A DNA stretch of 5,592 nt from a candidate division KSB1 bacterium. GTDB taxonomy: Bacteria > Zhuqueibacterota > JdFR-76 > DREG01. Position 1 is the first letter of the stretch, and each line of letters starts with the position of its first letter. Both the position numbers and the translations under genes were made by a program. Shown one piece after another: positions 1 to 5,592 of this stretch. The notes beneath the pieces were generated by a model. It had not been told where the DNA came from and ran no database searches. It worked only from the letters and a program-made list of their open reading frames with translations. The stretch covers positions 11,977 through 17,568 of the forward strand of contig JADFJB010000099.1 in the NCBI GenBank assembly GCA_022566355.1. Reading direction: 5' to 3'.

Positions 1-2437
1 AAGCACGGCGGACGTTTTACAAAGTTTAGGTTTCCATGTTTCATCTTCAGTTTCGATTAAGCATTTAATATCCAATGGCGCCCAATCTGACACATTCAGT
101 GATAATTCCTCAGCGATTGGCGGAATTTATGATCTTTCCTCACCGCCATCGGGAACAGTGACCATCAATGATAAAACTGTCGCTATAGATCTATCAACAG
201 ATTCATTAAGTGATATCCGGGACAATATAAATACTGCTGCCCCAACAGGCGTAACTGCTTCTATCGTAACAACGACTGAAAATGGATCGACGGTGTATAA
301 GCTAAAAATTGCCGGAACCACCACATTTATAGACGTTAATAATGTCTTACAAACTATAGGGGTACTTGAAGGAGATAGAACCACTGCTCAACAGCTTACC
401 GGAAGTGTGGCAAATACTGAGATTTCTTCAAGTAATAATATAATAGCTTCTACGACTTTTGATGATATAACCGGGGCAAGTGTCGTTAATGGGGATACAA
501 TTACAATTTCCGGAACAGACCATTCCGGAGATTCGGTTTCATCAACATTTACGATTACTAATAAAAGCACACAAACAGTTCAAGATTTATTAACTGCAAT
601 TCAGGATGCTTATAATGGTGAGATTACAGCATCAGTAGATGTAAATGGTAAAATTGTCGTTACTAACAATACTTCAGGTACTAGTAATTTTGTTTTAACC
701 TTAACGGAAAACAATGAGGGTGCTGGAGCACTGGACTTTGGAACATTTTCTACAACTGTTACCGGGGGTGTAGGAGAATCGGGAGAACTTGAAGCCGGTC
801 GCGATAATTCACTCATAATTGATGGCATAAAAGTAACTCGGAATACAAACAGCATTTCCGATATTCTGAGTGGCACTACGCTTGATTTAAAAAAAGCCGA
901 TACCACAAAAACCATCATCATTTCAGTTACAAGAGATTATGATGCAATAATAGACAATGTGGAAAAGTTTGTAACCGAGTACAATAAATTAGTCGATTTT
1001 ATCAGTGAACAATTCACCTACGATGAAGAAACTGAAGAAGCCGGTGTGCTGTTTGGCGATGTCGGATTAACTTCCGTACAAAATGGAATTAGAGCTATCA
1101 TAAGCGATCGTAACACTGCTTTGCCGTCGGCCTTGAGATCCTTGTCCCAAGTTGGAATAGATACGGATCGAAATGGGAAATTATCTTTAGATTCAAATAA
1201 ATTTCTTGAAGAAATCAAGGATGATTTTGATGGCGTCATGAAAATATTTTCCGCATTCGGTTCAACGACAGACGGAGATGTTACATTTGTTTCTCATACA
1301 AAAAGCACTAATGCCGGGACCTATGCAGTAAATATTACGCAAGCAGCTACACAGGGCGCTTTAACCGGAACTACAGATCTGACTGCTGGGATAGCCGGTG
1401 CCGAGGTGCTTACGATAACCGATAAGGCGACAAGCCAAATTGCTTCCGTATCCATTGCAAGTGGCGCTGATATCGATGCAATTGTCAGTCAAATCAATGC
1501 TGAATTGGCCAAAGAACATAAGCAAATAAAAACTTCTACGGGAACTATATTAGAAAGTGCCGCTGCGGCTACTTCACTTACAGTGTGGACGAATACCGAT
1601 CATAGTGTTACCGTTGGAGATACCATCAGCATTTCAGGAAAGACCCACAGAGGTCAATCCGTATCCGGCACGTATACAATCGCTTCCGGGGATACGGTAC
1701 AAAAACTTCTGAACAAGATTCAGGATATTTATCAGAACACTGTCAACGCATCGATAGATAGTAATGGTGCAATTGTCGTAACAAATAACGAAACAGGTTC
1801 CAGTAACCTGGACATCACATTAACGGCAAATAATGAAGGCGCAGGAAGTTTAGACTTTAGTACCATGAGTTTAACGCAGACAGGGCGGTATTCTATAAAT
1901 ATGACTGCAAGTAATAGCAGCGGAAACCTAAAGCTGACTCATAATGATCACGGACTTAGTAACGGATTTACCATTAGTCAGAGTGTAAATAATTTGGGAA
2001 TGGCAGACGCAGAATATCTTGGCCAGGATGTGGCCGGGACGATAAATGGAGAATCCGCTACCGGCAAAGGACAATTTTTAACCGGGGATGCTGATGAATC
2101 AAACATAGACAGTCTTGTGCTCAAAGTTTCGATTACAACGAGCCAATTGACAACACAAGGCGCTTCGCAAGGTAATATTACTTTAACATTGGGTGTCGCT
2201 GAACAATTGTTTAATCACATTGAAAACATTACCGATTCATTCACAGGCTTTGTCTCCACAAAGCAAGATTCTTTAAAGGATACCGTTGACAATATACAAA
2301 AACAGATTGATGCCATGGAAATAAGGGTTGGTCAAAAAATTTCCACTTTGGAATTACGTTTCATAAACCTGGAAATAGTGATAGCACAAATGAATAGCCT
2401 TTCTAGTTTTTTAACAGCCCAACTTGCGTTATTATAA
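1..2437 (+). CDS. fliD: Flagellar filament cap protein FliD (hook-associated protein 2), 5' end outside window
   Basis: FliD forms the cap at the tip of the growing flagellum and helps exported flagellin fold into the filament. The frame is open from base 2, with no start visible, so 811 residues are seen and the N-terminus is missing; a GTG at 158 is internal, because homologous sequence continues upstream of it. Residues 50-100 (TINDKTVAID, then DSLSDIRDNIN, then GVTASIV) match the usual FliD pattern. The hook-associated-2 C-terminal domain starts near residue 268 (LIIDGIKVTR) and includes VTEYNKLVDF near 324. The last 80 residues are heptad-like helices ending in a QMNSLSSFLTAQL-type tail, as FliD proteins do, so the C-terminus is complete. 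Two insertion domains, near residues 150-255 and 523-629, are copies of each other and help explain a length above the usual 450-700. fliS follows after 43 bp. The family call is secure; the roles of the insertions are inferred. Confidence 0.93.
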   Translation, partial: STADVLQSLGFHVSSSVSIKHLISNGAQSDTFSDNSSAIGGIYDLSSPPSGTVTINDKTVAIDLSTDSLSDIRDNINTAAPTGVTASIVTTTENGSTVYKLKIAGTTTFIDVNNVLQTIGVLEGDRTTAQQLTGSVANTEISSSNNIIASTTFDDITGASVVNGDTITISGTDHSGDSVSSTFTITNKSTQTVQDLLTAIQDAYNGEITASVDVNGKIVVTNNTSGTSNFVLTLTENNEGAGALDFGTFSTTVTGGVGESGELEAGRDNSLIIDGIKVTRNTNSISDILSGTTLDLKKADTTKTIIISVTRDYDAIIDNVEKFVTEYNKLVDFISEQFTYDEETEEAGVLFGDVGLTSVQNGIRAIISDRNTALPSALRSLSQVGIDTDRNGKLSLDSNKFLEEIKDDFDGVMKIFSAFGSTTDGDVTFVSHTKSTNAGTYAVNITQAATQGALTGTTDLTAGIAGAEVLTITDKATSQIASVSIASGADIDAIVSQINAELAKEHKQIKTSTGTILESAAAATSLTVWTNTDHSVTVGDTISISGKTHRGQSVSGTYTIASGDTVQKLLNKIQDIYQNTVNASIDSNGAIVVTNNETGSSNLDITLTANNEGAGSLDFSTMSLTQTGRYSINMTASNSSGNLKLTHNDHGLSNGFTISQSVNNLGMADAEYLGQDVAGTINGESATGKGQFLTGDADESNIDSLVLKVSITTSQLTTQGASQGNITLTLGVAEQLFNHIENITDSFTGFVSTKQDSLKDTVDNIQKQIDAMEIRVGQKISTLELRFINLEIVIAQMNSLSSFLTAQLALL
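449..766 (+). repeat. FliD insertion domain, copy 1 (flagellin/hook IN-like)
   Basis: This is the first of two related segments of about 105 residues inside fliD. It has the order GDTITISGT, then QDLLTAIQDAY, then a conserved stretch at nt 632-739 (SVDVNG, IVVTNN, NNEGAG, LDF). Over that 36-residue stretch I count 25 identities with copy 2, without gaps. The pattern resembles the flagellin/hook IN motif that recurs in surface-exposed domains of flagellar axial proteins. The DNA has diverged more than the protein, so the duplication is not recent. Confidence 0.8.
1568..1888 (+). repeat. FliD insertion domain, copy 2 (flagellin/hook IN-like)
   Basis: This is the second copy of the fliD insertion domain. 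It has the same element order: GDTISISGK, then QKLLNKIQDIY, then the conserved stretch at nt 1751-1858 (SIDSNG, IVVTNN, NNEGAG, LDF). It lies within the C-terminal half of FliD, about 270 residues after copy 1 ends, so the pair is separated by core FliD sequence rather than being in tandem. It probably adds a second solvent-facing domain to the cap subunit; that structural role is inferred. Confidence 0.8.
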
Positions 2438-2480
2438 GTGGTTAAACAAAAAATCATATCAACGAGGGAATAAAACTAAC

Positions 2481-2915
2481 ATGGAATACCAGAGCCAGAT
2501 ATCTCACTACAAAAAAGTTCAGTTGTCCACTGCAAATCCCGGGAAATTAGTTTCAATGTTATTTGCCAGGCTTGAAAAAGAGCTTACCAATGCCAAGGAA
2601 TTTATCATTTTTAGTAAACTTGAAGATAAATGCAACTCAATATTATTAAGTCAAGAAATTCTTATTGAGCTGACTAGCTCTTTAAATTTTGAGGCAGGTG
2701 AAATTGCAAATAATCTGCAGTCACTTTATTTATACATGTATCGTGAACTCAACTTGATTAATCTTAAAAATGATACAGAAGCAGTGGATGTTGTCATACA
2801 AATCAGCAAAGATCTGAATTCTACATGGAGTGAAATGTTACAAAAAAATCCTGAAGTATCAAAAGAATCAAAATCAGCCCAAATAAATTACCAAAATATG
2901 TCGATAGTAGGATAA
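2481..2915 (+). CDS. fliS: Flagellin export chaperone FliS
   Basis: FliS binds the C-terminal helices of flagellin in the cytoplasm, prevents early polymerisation and delivers it to the flagellar type III export gate. The 144-residue product shows the family pattern: an N-terminal Y10 followed by VQLSTANPGKLVSML (residues 13-27), LSQEILIELTSSLNFEAGEIANNLQSLY-type helices around residues 56-83, then YMYREL, and LNSTWSEML at 112-120. The length is normal for FliS. I chose the ATG at 2481 because the family's N-terminus begins there and a GAGGG ribosome-binding site lies at 2464-2468; the in-frame ATG at 2424 would start inside fliD and add an unusual basic extension. The gene sits directly after fliD, a classic order, and is followed one base later by the next gene. 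Confidence 0.93.
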   Translation: MEYQSQISHYKKVQLSTANPGKLVSMLFARLEKELTNAKEFIIFSKLEDKCNSILLSQEILIELTSSLNFEAGEIANNLQSLYLYMYRELNLINLKNDTEAVDVVIQISKDLNSTWSEMLQKNPEVSKESKSAQINYQNMSIVG

Positions 2916-2916
2916 G

Positions 2917-3348
2917 ATGAATAAAACCAACGTAGCTGATATTGTTTGGCAACAATACATAAACGCTTTAAAACGCCTGGAAACATTAATAGAAGACCAG
3001 GCTTATACCTTAAGTGAAGAGGATTGGGATCATTTAACCTCAATTATGGGGAAAATAGAAAACTCCAAAATGCACTTAAAAAATAGCTGGGAACTTCTTA
3101 GTTCTTCAAAAGGAAGCCATTTAAAGAAAGGTTCAAAAGACAATTTGGCTGACAATGATAAGGGTGAAGCGAAAGCTATTTTGACGACACTTCTAAGCAT
3201 GAATAAGAAAAATGAAGAATTACTTCGAAAGGAAATGGAACAGCTGAAAATAAATATGTCAGTTTTGAAAAAGACCAGGAAGAGTCATAAGAAGTATATC
3301 ACACAAAAACAGATTGAAGAATTCTCCCCTTTGGACGTAAACGGATGA
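2917..3348 (+). CDS. Putative flagellar export chaperone, FliT/FlgN-like
   Basis: This 143-residue, highly charged and mostly helical protein has no signal peptide or membrane segment. The N-terminal half holds a helix with NALKRLETLIEDQ (residues 16-28) and EEDWDHL (34-40). A Lys/Gly/Ser-rich linker lies near 64-84. A long amphipathic helix near 85-125 (ILTTLLSMNKKNEELL onward) ends in KKTRKSHKKY. Two helices joined by a linker, with 'N..LL..E...L' spacing, is the general look of FliT/FlgN chaperones, and the place just after fliS is where fliT normally lies. The ATG follows the fliS stop by one base and an AGGA site (2909-2912) overlaps the end of fliS, so translation is probably coupled. 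If FliT, it would guard FliD before export. The sequence evidence is weak, so the name rests mainly on position. Confidence 0.6.
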   Translation: MNKTNVADIVWQQYINALKRLETLIEDQAYTLSEEDWDHLTSIMGKIENSKMHLKNSWELLSSSKGSHLKKGSKDNLADNDKGEAKAILTTLLSMNKKNEELLRKEMEQLKINMSVLKKTRKSHKKYITQKQIEEFSPLDVNG

Positions 3349-3375
3349 AATTCTTTAGAGAATTGTAACGATAGT

Positions 3376-3402
3376 TAAGGATGTTTGAGAGCGGGCCGAG
3401 AA
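3376..3402 (+). promoter_or_regulatory. Candidate sigma-28-type flagellar promoter
   Basis: TAAG at 3376-3379, a 15-base spacer, then GCCGAGAA at 3395-3402. The consensus for sigma-28 (FliA/SigD) is TAAA-N15-GCCGATAA, so the match is 10 of 12 with exact spacing. It lies in the 70-bp gap before the FlgN-like gene. Against it, transcription would begin near 3409, at the end of the AAGGA ribosome-binding site, so it would serve flgM better than the gene just after it. This is a by-eye match only. Confidence 0.3.
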
Positions 3403-3422
3403 CCAAGGAAATGAAATTATGA
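3381..3422 (+). other. Possible 13-codon leader reading frame ending on the next start codon
   Basis: An ATG at 3381 opens 13 codons (MFESGPRTKEMKL). Its TGA at 3420-3422 overlaps the ATG of the FlgN-like gene (ATGA, 3419-3422). A stop-start overlap of this kind is typical of translational coupling. The only ribosome-binding-like bases (AAGG) touch the ATG directly, which is too close to work well, so this frame may be chance. Confidence 0.2.
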
Positions 3423-3838
3423 ATAACCATAATGGCATGATGTTAATAAATGCCCTTAATTTACATAAGAGTTCAATAAATTCATTGCTAAGAATATCAA
3501 AAAAGCAGAATGACTGCATTAAAAAGCAGAACTTTTCTAAGTTATTTTCAAGTAGAGATGATAAGGAAGGTTTACTACATCGATTAAAGAAATGGGGTAG
3601 GGATATTAAATACTACTATGAAAATTGGTCGGAGTTACAGGAACACTTGACCGAGGAAGAAAGGATTAGAATATTAACATTGGTTGATTCGATTTCTAAG
3701 GTGATAGAGGATGTTCTAATTATTGAAAATGAAAATAGAATTTTTTTGGAAAAACGTAAAACAGAACTAACCCATGAGCTTGGAACAATTGACTTTTTTC
3801 AAGAATGCTTAATCTCGGTTTATACAAATCGGAATTAG
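3419..3838 (+). CDS. Putative flagellar hook-filament junction chaperone, FlgN-like
   Basis: This 139-residue, cytoplasmic, all-helical protein has no signal or membrane segment. The first helix runs about residues 10-60 and contains 'SLLRISKKQNDCIKKQNFSK' followed by DDKEGLLHRLKKW (48-59), like the 'E..aL..gd...L..l...Ke.ll' pattern of FlgN/FliT proteins. A second long helix near 80-120 carries IIENENRIFLEKRKTEL, like the 'l..l...N..Ll..r' pattern at the FlgN C-terminus. FlgN normally binds FlgK and FlgL and escorts them to the export gate, and its gene is often beside flgM, as here. The ATG at 3419 is chosen for its AAGGA site (3405-3409) at good spacing; ATGs at 3437 and 3440 lack one. Family similarity is moderate and FliT cannot be excluded. 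Confidence 0.6.
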   Translation: MNNHNGMMLINALNLHKSSINSLLRISKKQNDCIKKQNFSKLFSSRDDKEGLLHRLKKWGRDIKYYYENWSELQEHLTEEERIRILTLVDSISKVIEDVLIIENENRIFLEKRKTELTHELGTIDFFQECLISVYTNRN

Positions 3839-3931
3839 GAATAATAGCTTGTATTTTTATTACACATTGATTAATTTAAAACAAATTGTAACAAAATCTA
3901 TTTTGATTCTAATTGAAGAGGATTGGCCGAC
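3839..3931 (+). promoter_or_regulatory. AT-rich gap upstream of flgM, possible promoter region
   Basis: This is the longest gap in the flagellar cluster (93 bp) and is very AT-rich. It contains TTG-starting hexamers (TTGTAT at 3849, TTGATT at 3867) and AT-rich boxes downstream, but no pair scores well as a -35/-10 promoter and no sigma-28 pair is present. A separate flgM promoter is known in other bacteria, so one here is plausible, but the sequence does not prove it. No terminator hairpin follows the FlgN-like gene. Confidence 0.25.
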
Positions 3932-4414
3932 ATGAAGATTGACGGAATACCAAATGGCTTGATTCCTAAAAATCAACCGCTAGACGGTAACAATAAAGCA
4001 AAAGCGAAGGATAGCGCCAATACCCGACCAAAGAGTGACAAGCTGGATATTTCTCTCCGGGCGCATAAATTACATGATCAGGAAGAACTTTTGCAAATTG
4101 CAAAGTCCAAATTAAACTCTATCTCCGACATTCGTCAGGAACGAATTGAGGATGTCAAGGGGAAAATAGCATCAAAATATTATGATCAAGACCAAGTTAT
4201 TTCAGACATTGCCGGTAAAATGGCAAAGTCAGAAGAACTTGCCGATCTATTGGCTTCGGAGAATAAACAAGCATCTCAACTTAATGAAAAAGATGTTAAA
4301 AAACTAGCGATTATTTTTAACCGGATTGATAGAGGTTTTTACGATAAAGAAGCTGTTTTAAAAAGCGTAGCTGACAAGTTAAAGACTTACCTGTCTGATG
4401 ATTCTAAAGAATAA
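3932..4414 (+). CDS. flgM: Anti-sigma-28 factor FlgM, long form with duplicated C-terminal motif
   Basis: FlgM binds the flagellar sigma factor (sigma-28/FliA) and blocks filament-gene transcription; once the hook is complete it is exported through the flagellum and the sigma is freed. The product has 160 residues. A disordered, Lys/Asn-rich N-terminus precedes the hallmark SDKLDIS (35-41). A helix follows, then RIEDVKGKIASKYYD, and IAGKM near 97, which is the normal end of the sigma-binding region. Unusually, about 60 more residues follow and contain a second copy of that motif (124-150: RIDRGFYDKEAV, then VADKL). The ATG at 3932 is chosen because AGAGG (3917-3921) sits at correct spacing; the TTG at 3923 would add only three residues. 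It is the last intact gene before the decayed region. Only about 20 bp of AT-rich DNA, including a short TTAATA-T-TATTAA palindrome (4424-4436), separates its stop from the facing pseudogene, and no GC-rich terminator is seen. Confidence 0.88.
   Translation: MKIDGIPNGLIPKNQPLDGNNKAKAKDSANTRPKSDKLDISLRAHKLHDQEELLQIAKSKLNSISDIRQERIEDVKGKIASKYYDQDQVISDIAGKMAKSEELADLLASENKQASQLNEKDVKKLAIIFNRIDRGFYDKEAVLKSVADKLKTYLSDDSKE
4142..4222 (+). repeat. FlgM sigma-binding-type motif, copy 1
   Basis: Residues 71-97 of FlgM (RIEDVKGKIASKYYD to IAGKM) form the canonical motif in which two helices flank 'G/K-Y-Y-D'. They align without gaps to residues 124-150, with 6 identities and about 10 conservative changes over 27 positions. 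Confidence 0.65.
4301..4381 (+). repeat. FlgM sigma-binding-type motif, copy 2
   Basis: Residues 124-150 of FlgM repeat the motif of copy 1. The core RGFYDKEAV with VADKL is, if anything, closer to the common FlgM pattern 'GxYxxDxxxxAxKL' than copy 1 is. Conserved positions include I, Y, D, V, A and K. It is probably an old internal duplication. Confidence 0.6.
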
Positions 4415-4431
4415 GATTAAAAATTAATATT

Positions 4432-5008
4432 ATTAACGCGGACATACCTGCTGCCGTCGGTTTGGATCTCCTACTGATGGTTCCTTCGAGAACGTACTTC
4501 TACCTCCAACTTATCGCCTATTTGCACCAGCCCCTTTGTGGTGTTCTTGTACTGCATGGCGCTGGAGCGGGCAACAACTCCGAACCCAGATAACGACGTG
4601 TGATCTCGCCGGTTATTCCATCAGAAAAATAGGCATCTTCAGCCAACCTCAAATTCTCAAACGGCAGAACCCCAGCAATTTTCTTTCGGGGGTAAGTTGG
4701 CTTTCCCCTGGTCTGAAAAAGGAATATCAAGCTGAGTTTAAAATCACAATGCTAAGAACGGCTCCAGCGAAAAGAACCTTCGGAAGGTTTGAGATCCAAT
4801 TCCATCGGATTACCTGTCAGTAAAGCTGTGATTGGTTCTTGATTCTCATTCAGAATGGAATAGGTGATGGCTTGTTTAATCTCCTTTGAAGGACAGTTGG
4901 GCCTGGAAGCATTTCATAGATCAAAACTCCAAGGGAAATATACTATCAGTACGATAGTATATCTCTCCTCCTCTGCTTTGTTCACGTGACATGTATGACG
5001 TGCTCCGG
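4432..5008 (-). pseudogene. Remnant of a transmembrane Ser/Thr protein kinase with TolB-like domain
   Basis: Reading the minus strand and switching frames recovers a protein in the right order. SYMSREQSRG (about 4970-5000) corresponds to the kinase 'YMSPEQarG' motif (subdomain VIII) with P changed to R. It is followed by YYRTD, then SLGVLIYEML (4901-4933; subdomain IX), QLSFKGD (the usual QLPFKG), and AITYSILNENQEP with GNPMELD (about 4795-4880). A membrane helix follows, VLFAGAVLSIVIL (about 4730-4780). Then comes KKIAGVLPFENL with AYFSDGITGEIT (about 4590-4690), then GVVARSSAMQYKNT with VQIGDKLEVE (4495-4581), then YVLEGTIS (about 4470-4497), then DGSRYVRV near the 3' end. In the family a kinase domain is joined through one membrane helix to a TolB/cyclase-associated 'IAVLPFENL...DGITEEI' domain, often with TPRs. 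Here the kinase N-lobe is gone, the kinase end is deleted before the helix, and at least five frameshifts exist, so it cannot be active. Confidence 0.8.
4938..4962. repeat. Perfect 10-bp inverted repeat with 5-base loop
   Basis: Arms ATATACTATC (4938-4947) and GATAGTATAT (4953-4962) flank AGTAC. It has the shape of a repressor operator, but it falls inside the kinase remnant, where it encodes the EIYYRTDSI region between subdomains VIII and IX. It also lies near one of the frameshifts. It has no T-run, so it is not a terminator. It may be a coding coincidence or a small templated mutation. Confidence 0.5.
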
Positions 5009-5075
5009 ATAGGCTGAATCCATCTATTGCTTATATGAGCTTTTAGATTCGAGTTTAGAGGATAGCTAGATAAAC

Positions 5076-5592
5076 TCAGAACGTTACGATGCTGGCTGGA
5101 TCGCCGAAATACTTGAGCTTCCGAAAGTGGGACCGGATGCCCCGAAAAGCGTCGGATGATCGTTGTAGGGAATGCCGTGCTCACGGGCCACCTGTTCGAC
5201 GATAGGAGCCGATGGCAGGATAGTGAGTACTACAGATTTTGGGGAATAGATGGTGTTCGATCTGGAAGTTCAGACCGGCCACATAATAGCAAAGAAGCCG
5301 GTTCCTACGGGCGAAGTTCGCCGTGGTTTTCATTTCGTGCACAAGCCATGCGTCGTCAATCATTTCGCTCTGTTCCGCGCGCGCGGGCGTAATATTCCGG
5401 CCCTTCGATCACGTAGGCGAGCTGAAACACGAGGTTGAGGATCAAACCTGCGGTCACGTGCATGGCGAGGAACCCGATCAAGAACTGCCACCAGGCAATA
5501 TCGAGGAAAACGAGTGGCAAAACGATGATATAGGAGTAGTACACGAGCTTCATGGCGAACAGCCGCACCACTTCCCCGCGAGGAGGAACGAT
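5076..5592 (-). pseudogene. Membrane fatty acid desaturase, C-terminal half, frameshifted; 5' end outside window
   Basis: Such enzymes insert a double bond into fatty acyl chains using a di-iron centre held by three histidine boxes in a membrane protein. From the right edge, the frame gives KLVYYSYIIVLPLVF, two hydrophobic segments, and FQLAYVIEGPEYY, where the family usually has QLAHVVE. After a shift within the CG run at 5376-5385 it continues as DAWLVHEMKTTANFARRN, then AGLNFQIEHHLFPKICSTHYPAI. QIEHH (5250-5264) is the third histidine box in the Gln form typical of front-end, Delta-5/6-like desaturases. A second shift at about 5206-5211 leads to PIVEQVAREHGIPYNDHPT, and a third at about 5139-5143 leads to IRSHFRKLKYFGDPASIVTF and a stop at 5076. 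Boxes one and two would lie outside the window. The reading in one order across three shifts marks a decayed gene, unless the shifts are sequencing errors. GC content is higher than in the flagellar genes. Confidence 0.85.

Noticed and set aside
2424-2480. An upstream in-frame ATG for fliS that would add 19 residues.
   Set aside because: It would overlap the end of fliD, lacks a good ribosome-binding site, and FliS proteins start close to the conserved tyrosine found after the ATG at 2481.
3926-3933. GCCGACAT, similar to a sigma-28 -10 box, at the flgM start.
   Set aside because: There is no TAAA-like -35 box 15 bases upstream (TTCT is present), and the site overlaps the flgM ATG, so a transcript would lack the start.
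4424-4436. The AT-only palindrome TTAATA-T-TATTAA as a terminator for flgM.
   Set aside because: The stem has only A-T pairs, has a one-base centre and no following T-run, so it would not form a stable terminator hairpin.
4536-4823. A 95-codon plus-strand open frame.
   Set aside because: It is antisense to the kinase/TolB remnant, has no family-like pattern and no convincing ribosome-binding site. The minus strand explains the sequence.
4921-5184. An 87-codon minus-strand open frame as a separate small gene.
   Set aside because: It is a composite: its first part is out-of-frame desaturase tail, and its last part (SYMSREQSRGGEIYYRTD) is the kinase remnant. It is not one protein.
5156-5438. 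Two overlapping plus-strand open frames near the right end.
   Set aside because: Both lie opposite the desaturase, whose histidine box and conserved segments are clear on the minus strand. They are shadows.

Overview
The window divides into two parts. Positions 1 to 4414 are an intact, AT-rich, plus-strand flagellar cluster. Positions about 4432 to 5592 are a graveyard of two decayed minus-strand genes, with a clearly higher GC content towards the right end (by hand count about 57% G+C at 5401-5460, against about 30% at 3661-3720).

The flagellar part reads fliD (filament cap, N-terminus cut by the window edge), fliS (flagellin export chaperone), two short helical proteins that look like flagellar type III export chaperones (FliT-like, then FlgN-like), and flgM (anti-sigma-28). 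These are late-assembly parts: the cap folds exported flagellin at the tip, FliS holds flagellin before export, FliT/FlgN-type chaperones hold cap and hook-filament junction proteins, and FlgM keeps the filament sigma factor silent until the hook is finished. Spacing is tight from fliD to the FliT-like gene (43 bp, then 1 bp). Gaps of 70 and 93 bp precede the FlgN-like gene and flgM and could hold promoters. Two proteins have internal duplications: FliD has two copies of an insertion domain of about 105 residues, and FlgM has a second copy of its sigma-binding-type helical motif, making it 160 residues instead of the usual 90-100 or so.

Downstream, on the opposite strand and facing flgM, is the remnant of a transmembrane Ser/Thr protein kinase. 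Its kinase C-lobe, membrane helix and TolB-like 'VLPFENL' output domain can still be read, but only by switching frame many times. Further right is the C-terminal half of a membrane fatty acid desaturase with a QIEHH histidine box and three frameshifts. The flagellar genes show no such damage over 4.4 kb, so real gene decay is more likely than poor sequence, although a read-quality drop at the contig end cannot be excluded.

The organism is a flagellated Gram-negative-type bacterium of moderate to low GC. Kinases joined to a TolB-like domain are common in Calditrichota/KSB1-like, Zixibacteria, Gemmatimonadota and Acidobacteriota lineages. A deep FCB-group bacterium is my best guess, with low confidence. 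I see no RNA genes, CRISPR array, intact insertion sequence or convincing terminator. I did not find a new defence or mobile system. The most unusual items are the two-module FlgM, the duplicated FliD domain, and the sharp boundary between intact flagellar genes and decayed genes.
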